Assembly: GCA_031291645.1 (NCBI GenBank)
Contig: JARLIQ010000058.1
Span: 1-64,000, forward strand
Source of the DNA: Caulobacteraceae bacterium
GTDB lineage: Bacteria; Pseudomonadota; Alphaproteobacteria; Caulobacterales; Caulobacteraceae
DNA: 64,000 nt
Direction: 5' to 3'
Shown here: piece by piece, positions 8,846-16,724 of the stretch
Position numbering within the stretch: position 1 is the stretch's first letter
How the letters are laid out: the number at the start of each line of letters is the position of its first letter
The notes under the pieces: generated by a model
Told to the model about the DNA's origin: nothing
Databases searched by the model: none
What the model saw: the letters and a program-made list of their open reading frames with translations, nothing else
Program-made: the position numbers and the translations under genes

Positions 8846-10240
8846 ATGAGTGACCAACCCATTCAAGCCGACCTGCTGATCTCCGGCGCCACCCTGATCA
8901 CCATGAACGCCGAGCGGTGCGTGATCGAGGACGGCTCCCTGGCCATCGCCAAGGACCGCATCGTCGCCGTCGGCAAGCGCGAGGCGCTGGAAAAGAGCGT
9001 CGTGGCCAAGGAGACCCTGGACGGGCGGCGGTTCGTCATGACCCCGGGCTTCGTCGACGGCCACATCCACATCACCGGCGATCCCCTGACCCGCGGCTTC
9101 ATGCGCGGCGCGCCCGAGGACAGCTGGTCGGACAAGCTGCAGAAGTGGGTGATCCCGATCTTCCGCGCCCAGACCGCTGAAGAGGAACGGATTTCGGCCC
9201 AGTCGGCGGCGCTGTCGATGATCCGCTACGGCACCACCTGCTTCCTCGAGGCGGGCACGGTGCTGCAGCTCGACGCGGTGATGGACGGCCTGGCCGAGAC
9301 CGGCATCCGCGGCCGGGTAGGGGAGTGGGTCGAGGGCCGCGCCTTCGATCCGGCGCAGGACCAGGCCAAGCTTTCGGCCGACGCCATCGCCATCCTGGAA
9401 TCCGAGATCGAGCGCTATCCCGACGACGGCGAGGCCAGGCTGGCCGCCTGGCCGGTCCTGGTCGGCCATTCGACCAACTCCGACGACGTCTGGCGGGCGG
9501 CCAAGGCGCTGGCCGACCAGCACGGGATCAAGGTCTCGGCCCACATGAGCCCGCGCGCGGGCGACCCGGCCTGGTTCCTGGCCCGCTACAACCGCCGGCC
9601 GGTCGAGCACCTGTCGGACCTGGGCGTCTTGGGCGACAACGTGGCCCTGACCCACCTGGCCGACATCGACCGCAGCGAACTCGCCATCCTGGCCCAGACC
9701 GGGACCCACGCCATCCATTGCGCCCACGCCGCCTTCCAGGGCGGGTTCGGCCTGTCGCGGATCGGCCTGTTCCCCGAGATGATCGAACAGGGAGTCAACG
9801 TCATGCTGGGCACCGACGGCATCGCCGCCGACATCCTCTCGTCGGCCCGCCTGATGGGCAGCGTGTTCCGCGACGCGCGCGCCGACCAGGACCTGTTCCC
9901 CGCCACCACCATGCTGGAGCTGGCGACCCTGAACGGCGCGCGCGGCATGGGCATGTCCGAGACCATCGGCTCGCTGGAGGTGGGCAAGAAGGCCGACATC
10001 GTACTGCACGACACCGACCTGCCCGAGTGGGGCCCGGTGTTCGACGCCGTCGGCCAGCTGGCGCTCAGCGCCTCGCCCGCCGGGGTGCACAGCGTCTGGA
10101 TCGACGGGGTCAAGGTGCTCGACGCCGGCCGTACGACCTTGATCGACGAGGAAAAACTGCTGGCCGACGCCCGCCAGGCCGGCAAGGCGGTGATCGCCCG
10201 CACCGGGCTGCCGAACCGGACCCCGTGGCCGGTGATCTGA
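8846..10240 (+). CDS. TRZ/ATZ-type amidohydrolase (amidohydrolase superfamily)
   Basis: About 464 residues. The metal-binding elements of the amidohydrolase TIM barrel are in order: GFVDGHIHI (HxH), VSAHMS (His), ALTHLADI (His) and MLGTDGIA (Asp). The C-terminus folds back into the small beta domain (VGKKADIVLHD). Known relatives deaminate or dechlorinate guanine, S-adenosylhomocysteine, s-triazines and related heterocycles. In this operon it probably hydrolyses a ring amide or amine. Start choice is between tandem ATGs at 8843 and 8846; both follow the MFS stop by about 10 bp. Confidence 0.88.
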   Translation: MSDQPIQADLLISGATLITMNAERCVIEDGSLAIAKDRIVAVGKREALEKSVVAKETLDGRRFVMTPGFVDGHIHITGDPLTRGFMRGAPEDSWSDKLQKWVIPIFRAQTAEEERISAQSAALSMIRYGTTCFLEAGTVLQLDAVMDGLAETGIRGRVGEWVEGRAFDPAQDQAKLSADAIAILESEIERYPDDGEARLAAWPVLVGHSTNSDDVWRAAKALADQHGIKVSAHMSPRAGDPAWFLARYNRRPVEHLSDLGVLGDNVALTHLADIDRSELAILAQTGTHAIHCAHAAFQGGFGLSRIGLFPEMIEQGVNVMLGTDGIAADILSSARLMGSVFRDARADQDLFPATTMLELATLNGARGMGMSETIGSLEVGKKADIVLHDTDLPEWGPVFDAVGQLALSASPAGVHSVWIDGVKVLDAGRTTLIDEEKLLADARQAGKAVIARTGLPNRTPWPVI

Positions 10241-10245
10241 CGACC

Positions 10246-10755
10246 ATGACCATGCACATCCCGACCCCGAAGACCCCGGCCCCGACACCGAAGGAATGGC
10301 GCGCGGCGATGGGTTATTTCCCGTCCGGCGTCACCATCGTGACCACCTGGGACAAGGACCAGCCGGTCGGCTCGACCGTCAGCGCCTTCTGCTCGGTTTC
10401 GCTCGAGCCGCCGCTGCTGCTGATCTGCCTGGACCACGCCAACCCGATCCGTCCGGCCGTCGAGGCCTGCGGCGTGTTCGGGGTCAACATCCTGAACGAC
10501 CAGAGCAGCGCCCTGGCCCTGCATTTCGCGGCCAGCCCGGACGCCGACCGGTTCGAGGGCAATCCCTACCACGCCGAGGACGACGGCGCGCCGCAGCTCG
10601 ACTGCGCGCCGGTGTTCATCGACTGCGTCGTCGAGCACGCCCTTGTCGCGGGCGACCACCTGGTCGTGGTCGGGCGCGGGGTGCGCATCGAACACGCCTC
10701 GGCCCATCCGCCGCTGCTCTACCACAAGGGCGGCTTCCTCAAGCTGGTCTCGTAG
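10246..10755 (+). CDS. Flavin reductase family protein (NADH:FMN/FAD oxidoreductase)
   Basis: The 169-residue product has the flavin reductase-like fold. FPSGVTIVTTWD and STVSAFCSVSLEPPLLLICLD bind the flavin, and VEHALVAGDHLVVVGRG follows near the end. Family members (HpaC, NtaB, ActVB) supply reduced flavin to a partner monooxygenase. No flavin-dependent oxygenase is encoded in this window, so the partner must lie elsewhere, or the protein acts alone. The start is ATG 10246, just 5 bp after the amidohydrolase stop; a second ATG at 10252 is equally possible. It is the last gene before a terminator-like hairpin. Confidence 0.88.
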   Translation: MTMHIPTPKTPAPTPKEWRAAMGYFPSGVTIVTTWDKDQPVGSTVSAFCSVSLEPPLLLICLDHANPIRPAVEACGVFGVNILNDQSSALALHFAASPDADRFEGNPYHAEDDGAPQLDCAPVFIDCVVEHALVAGDHLVVVGRGVRIEHASAHPPLLYHKGGFLKLVS

Positions 10756-10762
10756 CGGACCG

Positions 10763-10786
10763 GCCGCGGCGGCGCGTCCGCGCGGC
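10763..10786 (+). terminator. Terminator-like hairpin after the flavin reductase gene
   Basis: GCCGCG and CGCGGC arms with additional GCGG/CCGC pairing inside are followed by TAAATTA. It lies 8 bp beyond the stop and probably ends the hyuAB operon transcript. Confidence 0.5.
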
Positions 10787-10914
10787 TAAATTATCGTGCG
10801 CGTACAAGCAAGTTGCGGGGTGCGCCAACTGGTAAAATTTCAGGTGGGCGAATCCGGCGGCGATGACCGCTTCCGACGCTCCCGCGAGACGAACTCCTGA
10901 AAGGGCAAGGGATC

Positions 10915-11412
10915 ATGGCAAGTCAGGTCAATCATTCCATCGGTCCCAAGCGGGCGACCTGGACGCACATAGCCTTGTGCGTGAAGGACATCGACGCCTC
11001 CATCGCCTGGTACCAGCGCTTCACCCACCTGCGGCTGCTGTCCCGGGGCGAGGACAAGGACGGCAAGAACGCCTGGCTCGGCGACGCCGACGCCAGCGTC
11101 GAGTCGCCGTTCGTCCTGGTGATCGGCCAGTTCTTCGAAGGTCACGACCCGTTCGCGCCGGCCGCGCACCCGCCGATGGGCCCCTTCGCCCACATCGGGA
11201 TCGAGGCGCCGACCAAGGCCGAAGTCGACGACATCGCGGCGAAGGCCAAGGCGGAAGGCTGCCTGGCGCTGGGGCCCGTCCAGATGCACAAGCAGATCGG
11301 CTACGTCTGCTTCATCAAGGACCCCGACGGCAACACCATCGAATATTCCTACGACCAGGGCGTCTACGAGAAGGCGCGCGACGTCTGGGGCGCCGAGAAG
11401 GAGACCGTCTGA
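10915..11412 (+). CDS. VOC-superfamily protein with complete metal-site residues
   Basis: The 165-residue protein has two VOC modules. Likely metal ligands are His in WTHIAL at the start, His in AHIGI in the middle and Glu in NTIEYSYD near the end, the usual two-His-one-Glu set of glyoxalase I or type I extradiol dioxygenases. ATG 10915 is preceded by AAAGGGCAAGGG. A 159-bp gap with a hairpin separates it from the flavin reductase, and two strong hairpins follow it, so it may be its own transcript. It could act on an intermediate of the same pathway; the reaction is unknown. Confidence 0.82.
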   Translation: MASQVNHSIGPKRATWTHIALCVKDIDASIAWYQRFTHLRLLSRGEDKDGKNAWLGDADASVESPFVLVIGQFFEGHDPFAPAAHPPMGPFAHIGIEAPTKAEVDDIAAKAKAEGCLALGPVQMHKQIGYVCFIKDPDGNTIEYSYDQGVYEKARDVWGAEKETV

Positions 11413-11419
11413 GAGTCCG

Positions 11420-11453
11420 CGGGCGTTTCGGGGCCGCATGGCCCCGGCGCCCG
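11420..11453 (+). terminator. Terminator-like hairpin 1 after the VOC gene
   Basis: Outer arms CGGGCG/CGCCCG and inner arms GGGGCC/GGCCCC with a GCAT loop give a strong structure 7 bp after the stop. There is no clear T-tract, as is common in GC-rich genomes. Confidence 0.55.
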
Positions 11454-11462
11454 TGTTGATTG

Positions 11463-11487
11463 GCCGCGGAGACAAACGCTCCGCGGC
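11463..11487 (+). terminator. Hairpin 2 after the VOC gene
   Basis: GCCGCGGAG and CTCCGCGGC arms of 9 perfect pairs around a 7-base loop directly follow hairpin 1. The tandem hairpins isolate the receptor gene's long leader from upstream transcription. Confidence 0.5.
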
Positions 11488-11579
11488 GGGGCAAGTCAGT
11501 CCGGCCAAGGCATCGAAGCCCTCGCTCGCCCGCCATCCCATACCCGCGTTACTTTATTTCATTCCCGTGGTTCTCGTTC

Positions 11580-11602
11580 AAACGGCCTAGAAATCGCCGT
11601 TT
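11580..11602. promoter_or_regulatory. Inverted repeat in the TonB-receptor upstream region
   Basis: AAACGGC and GCCGTTT arms of 7 bp with a 9-bp spacer lie 21 bp before the IclR-type palindrome, in AT-richer DNA upstream of the receptor. It may be a regulator site or part of a transcript structure. Confidence 0.3.
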
Positions 11603-11623
11603 TCCGATTAGAGCCAAGAGTTG

Positions 11624-11640
11624 GTTCCGGGTAGCGGAAC
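11624..11640. promoter_or_regulatory. Second IclR-type operator, upstream of TonB receptor gene
   Basis: GTTCCG-N5-CGGAAC has the same arms and spacing as the palindrome that precedes the IclR gene at 2181-2197; only the spacer differs. It lies about 230 bp before the receptor start in a 458-bp non-coding region. This links the receptor to the IclR regulator. Confidence 0.6.
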
Positions 11641-11870
11641 AACTACAAAACAAACATCTCAATCGTTGCTAATTTCGGTCGGGCCTATTCGCCTGCCATA
11701 ACCCGCCTGCATTTTTGGCCAGGCGCGATCCATCTGCCTAAACTGTGTGCTTATTGCCACGGCGCCGCAAACTTAGGCGATTTGGCCGGAGAATCGTTTG
11801 ACGGGTGACGCCGGTATGACGAATGTGTTGCGTAACAAAGGCACCTAGCTTCCGATTAAAGAGGGGGACC

Positions 11871-14231
11871 ATGGCTAGCTCAAACCTGCGCCTGAGGCGC
11901 AGCCTCATCGTCTCGACGTTCCTGGCGGCGTCGGGCGTGTTCTTCCTGCAGTCGCCGGCTCAGGCGGCCGCGCCGGCTGCGGCTTCGGACGCCGCTGCGG
12001 CGTCGTCCGCCGCGCCGGAAGTCGAACAGATCGTGGTCACGGCCGAGCGCCGCTCGACCAACATCCAGCGCGCCGCCATCGCGATCAGCTCGGTCTCGTC
12101 CAAGGCCCTGGACCAGTCGTTCACGACCTCGCTGACCGGCCTGAACAGCACGGTGCCCAGCCTGCAGATCACCAAGGCCTCGGGCTTCGAGAACCTGGTC
12201 ACCATTCGCGGCGTCGGCTCGGAAACGCCGGAGAACGGCCTGACCACCACGCCCGGCGTGTCGATGTTCATCGACGGCGCCTACATCGCCAACACCATCT
12301 CGCTCGACCAGACGTTGTTCGACATCGACAACATCCAGGTCCTGCGCGGCCCGCAGGGCGCCCTCTACGGCCAAAGCTCGATCGGCGGCGCGATCCTCCT
12401 GAACACCAAGCAGCCTGAGCTGGGCGTGTTCGGCGGTTCGGGCGACTTCAGCTACGGCACCTACAACCTCTCGCGCGAGCGGCTGGAAGTGAACGTTCCG
12501 CTGGGCGACCAGTTCGCGCTGCGCGTGTCGGGCCAGAAGTTCGACCACAACGGCTTCACCAACAACGTCGCCATCCCCGGCTTCAAGGAAGACGACGCTC
12601 ACGACGCCAGCGCCAAGGCTGCTCTGCTGTGGAGGCCGAACAGCAACTTCACCGCGACCCTGACCGCCCAGTGGTATCACTCCAACCAGCACGGCGACGC
12701 TCAGAAGAACGTCAACGATCCGGAATCCAGCCCCTGGGCCATCTACCAGGACTATCCGTCGCACTTCGCGCTGACGAGCGAGCTGTACCACCTGAACTTG
12801 GAGTACGACGCGCCGTGGTTCATCGTGAAGTCGGTGACCGCCTACCAGTATCTGTCGCAAATCCAGCAGGAAGACAGCTCGCGTAGCGCCTTCTCAATCC
12901 TGGGCTCGTACGACAATGTGGCGGCCTGGAACACCAAGCTGCACAACTACACCGAGGAGTTCGACATCCTGTCCAAGCCGGGCTCCAAGCTCGAGTGGAC
13001 CGTCGGCGCCTTCGCCCTTTATCAGGTCTCTACCCAATTCATCGCCGAGTTCGAGTGCTCGCCGGGCTATTATACGCCCACCTGCTCGGCCCCGTCGGGG
13101 AGCGATCTGACGGTGTCCTCCAACATCGTGAACAACCCGCCGCACAATCTCGCTTACGGCAACGTGACGCACCTTAGCCGCGAGTCCTACTCGGCGTTCG
13201 GCCAAGCCACCTATCACGTCACCGACAAACTCCGCCTTACCGCCGGCGCCCGGATCAACACGGACTCCTACACCGGCAACGGCTACAACTTCGGCGGTGC
13301 AGATTTTGGCGGCCCGTACACCTCCGCGGTTCACCAGCAGTACTGGGACGCTGTCCCGACCTGGCGCGCCGAAGCCGACTACGACCTGACCCACGTCAAC
13401 ATGATCTACGCCAGCGTGTCCCGCGGCTACAAGCCGGGCGGCGTCAACGGCAAGAACGGCCAGGCGGTGATCCAGCCCGTCTTCCAGCCGGAAACCAATA
13501 CCGCTTTTGAAATCGGTTCGAAGAACACCTTCTTCGGCAATTCTCTACGCCTAAACGCCGCAGCCTTCTACTACATCCACAAGAACTTCCAGTACATCGA
13601 GACCGACCCGATCCCGTTCGACGGCGGCATATCCAACATCCCGTCCGTGCATGACTATGGTGTCGAGTTCGAAGGCAACTACGTGGCGTTTGACGGCCGT
13701 CTGCACGTCGACGGCAACCTGTCGCTCGAGCACGGTGAAGTGAAGGGCAACTATCACACCATCAACTCGACGGTTGCGAACCAGATCGAGAACACCAACG
13801 CCAACTGCATCTACGGACAAAACTACAACAACCCTGCCTGTTGGGCCGCGGTCGAGGCCGCTGCGCCGAACATCAAGGGCAAGACCCCGCCGGACATGCC
13901 GGCGGTGTCGGGGTCGATCTCGGCCTCCTACAGGTTCGACATCCCGAGCGGCTCGCTCACGCCGCGCCTCGAGGTGATCTATCGCGGTTCGGAATGGGCG
14001 CGGATCTTCAACGTGTCCAGCCTGGACCGCGTGCCGGCCTACACCGTCACCAACCTGAACCTGGAATACGCGCCTGAAGGCAGCAAGTTGCGCCTCTCGG
14101 TCGCCGCCACCAACGTGTTCAATACGGCGGGCATCAACTCCCGCTATATCGACCCGTACGGCACGGGCTCGGTCAGTAACCAGTACATCCCGCCGCGTCA
14201 GGTCATCGGCACGATCGCCTACGCGTTCTGA
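11871..14231 (+). CDS. TonB-dependent receptor
   Basis: The 786-residue outer-membrane protein has a signal peptide (residues 1-32, cleavage near SPAQA), a TonB box VEQIVVTAERR at 51-61, a plug domain with the VLRGPQGALYG motif, and a 22-strand-type beta-barrel ending in aromatic IAYAF. ATG 11871 follows GAGGGGGA; the frame extends upstream but the signal peptide fixes this start. Codons use more A/T at third positions than neighbouring genes. A 458-bp leader precedes it with two hairpins and an IclR-type palindrome. It probably imports the substrate of the hyuAB pathway across the outer membrane. No FecR/anti-sigma partner is present. Confidence 0.93.
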   Translation: MASSNLRLRRSLIVSTFLAASGVFFLQSPAQAAAPAAASDAAAASSAAPEVEQIVVTAERRSTNIQRAAIAISSVSSKALDQSFTTSLTGLNSTVPSLQITKASGFENLVTIRGVGSETPENGLTTTPGVSMFIDGAYIANTISLDQTLFDIDNIQVLRGPQGALYGQSSIGGAILLNTKQPELGVFGGSGDFSYGTYNLSRERLEVNVPLGDQFALRVSGQKFDHNGFTNNVAIPGFKEDDAHDASAKAALLWRPNSNFTATLTAQWYHSNQHGDAQKNVNDPESSPWAIYQDYPSHFALTSELYHLNLEYDAPWFIVKSVTAYQYLSQIQQEDSSRSAFSILGSYDNVAAWNTKLHNYTEEFDILSKPGSKLEWTVGAFALYQVSTQFIAEFECSPGYYTPTCSAPSGSDLTVSSNIVNNPPHNLAYGNVTHLSRESYSAFGQATYHVTDKLRLTAGARINTDSYTGNGYNFGGADFGGPYTSAVHQQYWDAVPTWRAEADYDLTHVNMIYASVSRGYKPGGVNGKNGQAVIQPVFQPETNTAFEIGSKNTFFGNSLRLNAAAFYYIHKNFQYIETDPIPFDGGISNIPSVHDYGVEFEGNYVAFDGRLHVDGNLSLEHGEVKGNYHTINSTVANQIENTNANCIYGQNYNNPACWAAVEAAAPNIKGKTPPDMPAVSGSISASYRFDIPSGSLTPRLEVIYRGSEWARIFNVSSLDRVPAYTVTNLNLEYAPEGSKLRLSVAATNVFNTAGINSRYIDPYGTGSVSNQYIPPRQVIGTIAYAF

Positions 14232-14238
14232 TCTTCCG

Positions 14239-14273
14239 CGCGGGAGGCCGGGCCCAACCCCGGCTTCCCCGCG
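14239..14273 (+). terminator. Terminator-like hairpin after TonB receptor
   Basis: CGCGGG/CCCGCG outer arms and GCCGGG/CCCGGC inner arms lie 7 bp after the stop. A smaller CCCGCC/GGCGGG hairpin follows at 14304-14321. Confidence 0.5.
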
Positions 14274-14335
14274 GCCCGCGCCCTGCTGCGCCTGGCGGCC
14301 CAACCCGCCGGGTGTGGCGGGTGCGACCTAACCTG

Positions 14336-14361
14336 ACGCCGCTGCCGCAAGGCCGCGGCGT
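14336..14361 (+). terminator. Second terminator-like hairpin before the allophanate hydrolase gene
   Basis: ACGCCGC and GCGGCGT arms are followed by TTTGCG. Together with the preceding hairpins it should separate receptor transcription from the amidase gene. Confidence 0.45.
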
Positions 14362-14427
14362 TTGCGCTGTTCGGGCTATCCTGGCGAGCGCCCGGATGGT
14401 CGCCATTTCAAGCCGTCCCGCCCGGGT

Positions 14428-16227
14428 ATGATCATGTCCGCGTTCGACCGTCTTTCCGTCACCGAGATCGCCGCCGACGTCCGCGCCGGCCGCCGCTCCG
14501 CCGCCGAGGTCGCCCGGCGAATCCTGGAGCGGATCGCGGCGTACGAGGCGGTCCAGCCGCAGGTGTGGATCGAACGCGTCGCGGAGGCCGACGTGTTCGC
14601 CTGGGCGGGCGAGGTCGACCGGCGCGTCGCCGCCGGCGAGGACCTGCCCCTGGCCGGCGTCCCCTTCGCGGTGAAGGACAACATCGACGTGGCGGGCCTG
14701 CCGACCACGGCGGCCTGTCCCGCCTTCGCCTACGAGGCCGCCGAGACCGCGACCGTGGCCCGCCGGCTGATGGAGGCCGGGGCGGTGCTGGTCGGCAAGA
14801 CCAACCTCGACCAGTTCGCCACCGGCCTCGTGGGAACGCGCAGCCCCTACGGCGCCTGCGGATCGGTGTTCAACCGCGCCTACGTCAGCGGCGGCTCCAG
14901 TTCGGGCTCGGCGGTGGCGGTGGGGGCGGGGCTGGTGGCCTTCGCGCTCGGCACCGACACGGCCGGCTCCGGCCGGGTGCCGGCGGCGCTGAACCACCTG
15001 GTGGGGCTGAAGCCGACCAAGGGGCGCTGGAGCACGGCGGGCCTGGTCCCGGCCTGCCGCACGCTCGACTGCATCACCGTCTTCACCTCGACCGCGGCAG
15101 AGGCCGCCGAGGTCGACGCCGTGGTCGCCGGCTTCGATCCGGCCGATCCCTATTCCCGCCGCGCGCCGGAAACGCCCCCCAAGGCCGTTCCCGCCGTCTT
15201 CCGCCTGGCCCTGCCGCGTCCGGACCAGCTCGAATGGTTCGGCGACGGCCAGTCCGCGCGCCTGTTCCAGGCGGCGGTGGCGCGGCTGGTCGCCATGGGC
15301 GGCCGGCCGGTCGAGATCGACATCGCCCCGCTGCTGGCGGCCGCCCAGCTGCTCTACCAGGGCCCCTGGGTCGCCGAGCGCACCGCCGCGGCCGAGGCCC
15401 TGCTGCGCGCCCGGCCCGAGGCCATCCATCCGGTCGTGCGCGGCATCCTGCAGGGCGGCTGGCCGATCTCGGCGGTCGAGGCGTTCAAGGCCGAATACCA
15501 GCTCAAGGCCTACCAGCGTCAGGCCGAGGGCCTGTGGGAGGCGGCGGACGTGCTGCTGCTGCCCACCGCGCCCACCACCTACCGGGTCAGCGAGGTGCTG
15601 GCCGAACCGCTGGCGCTGAACGCCAACCTCGGCCGCTACACCAATTTCGTGAACCTGCTCGACATGAGCGCCATCGCCGTGCCGGCCGGCTTCCGCGACA
15701 ACGCCACCGGCTTCGGCGTGACCCTGATCGGCCCGGCCTGGGCCGACCGGGCGCTGCTGGACCTCGCGAGCCGCTACGAGGAGATCGCCCCCATGCCCGA
15801 GACCCCGCCGCTCGACCTGACCGGCGCGCCGGCCGGCGTGAAGCTGGCCGTGGTCGGCGCCCACCTGGCCGCCATGCCGCTGCACTGGCAGCTGACCTCG
15901 CGCGACGCGCGGCTGGTGCGGCGCTGCCGCACCGCGCCCGCCTACAGCCTCTACGCCATGGCCGCCAGCACCCCGCCCAAGCCGGCCCTGGTCCATGTGG
16001 GCGAGGGCGGGGCGGCGATCGAGGTCGAGGTCTACGAACTGGCGCTCGAGGCCTTCGGCAGTTTCGTGGCCGAGGTGCCGGCGCCGCTGGCCATCGGCAC
16101 GGTCACCCTGGACGACGGCAGCGAGGTCAAGGGTTTCGTCGCCGAGCCGCGGGCGCTGAACGGGGCCGAGGACATCACCGCCCTGGGCGGCTGGCGCGCC
16201 TATATCGCACGGCAAACCGCGACTTGA
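14428..16227 (+). CDS. atzF: Allophanate hydrolase (amidase signature plus AtzF C-terminal domain)
   Basis: About 599 residues. The N-terminal ~450 residues are an amidase-signature domain with catalytic triad Lys83 (FAVKDN), Ser157 (GGSSSGS) and Ser181 (DTAGSGR). The spacings of 74 and 24 equal those of Pseudomonas AtzF (K91, S165, S189, from memory). The C-terminal ~130 residues match the AtzF domain, which completes the conversion of allophanate (urea-1-carboxylate) to ammonia and CO2. No urea carboxylase or cyanuric acid/biuret hydrolase gene is nearby, so allophanate may be made by the adjacent catabolic block. Start alternatives are ATG 14428 and 14434; an upstream ATG at 14362 lies over a hairpin. 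Confidence 0.88.
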   Translation: MIMSAFDRLSVTEIAADVRAGRRSAAEVARRILERIAAYEAVQPQVWIERVAEADVFAWAGEVDRRVAAGEDLPLAGVPFAVKDNIDVAGLPTTAACPAFAYEAAETATVARRLMEAGAVLVGKTNLDQFATGLVGTRSPYGACGSVFNRAYVSGGSSSGSAVAVGAGLVAFALGTDTAGSGRVPAALNHLVGLKPTKGRWSTAGLVPACRTLDCITVFTSTAAEAAEVDAVVAGFDPADPYSRRAPETPPKAVPAVFRLALPRPDQLEWFGDGQSARLFQAAVARLVAMGGRPVEIDIAPLLAAAQLLYQGPWVAERTAAAEALLRARPEAIHPVVRGILQGGWPISAVEAFKAEYQLKAYQRQAEGLWEAADVLLLPTAPTTYRVSEVLAEPLALNANLGRYTNFVNLLDMSAIAVPAGFRDNATGFGVTLIGPAWADRALLDLASRYEEIAPMPETPPLDLTGAPAGVKLAVVGAHLAAMPLHWQLTSRDARLVRRCRTAPAYSLYAMAASTPPKPALVHVGEGGAAIEVEVYELALEAFGSFVAEVPAPLAIGTVTLDDGSEVKGFVAEPRALNGAEDITALGGWRAYIARQTAT

Positions 16228-16294
16228 GCGCCGGCGTTAAGGGCCGTGCAAGGCGGCGGGCCTAGGTTCGGGCCCGCAACGCAAGGCGGAGACC

Positions 16295-16708
16295 ATGTCG
16301 ACCCAAGATCTGCGGGCCGAGACACGATTCAACAGGACGGTGCTCGGGGGCTGGTGGTCCGCCGTCGCCGTGATCGGCGTCCTGCGCCTTTGGCGAGGCG
16401 ACCTGACGGTGGCCATCGTGCTCTTCGTCTCGGCGTCGCTGACCGCGGCCCTGGGCTTTGCGCTGTCGAAGGACCGCGAGCGGGCGGGCGAGAGCGATGC
16501 GCCGGACGCCGAGGCCCTGCGCCTGCAGAAGGCGACGGTGCTGTTCTCGGTGATCGCCATCACCACCGTGATCGCCTGCGCGGTCCTGAACCGGGTGATC
16601 TGGTGGGCCGCGTTCGAGTGCGCGGCCGTGGTCTGGATCCTGCCGGCCTCGATCCTGCCCCTGGTCCAGGCCTACATCCGCCGCCGGTCGGAAAGCGCCA
16701 GGGCTTAA
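16295..16708 (+). CDS. Small integral membrane protein of unknown function
   Basis: The 137-residue protein has four predicted membrane segments (about residues 18-32, 36-55, 80-98 and 103-123) with a charged cytosolic loop rich in Arg, Glu and Asp around 57-77 and a basic tail. There is no recognised motif. It lies 67 bp after the allophanate hydrolase gene and converges on ppc with only 16 bp between stops. ATG 16295 follows AAGGCGGAGA. Confidence 0.65.
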   Translation: MSTQDLRAETRFNRTVLGGWWSAVAVIGVLRLWRGDLTVAIVLFVSASLTAALGFALSKDRERAGESDAPDAEALRLQKATVLFSVIAITTVIACAVLNRVIWWAAFECAAVVWILPASILPLVQAYIRRRSESARA

Positions 16709-16724
16709 GGCGGCAGGGCGGCCG

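Noticed and set aside
11460..11672. Small 70-codon frame in the receptor leader
   Set aside because: It starts inside a terminator-like hairpin, has no ribosome-binding site and a low-complexity basic composition.
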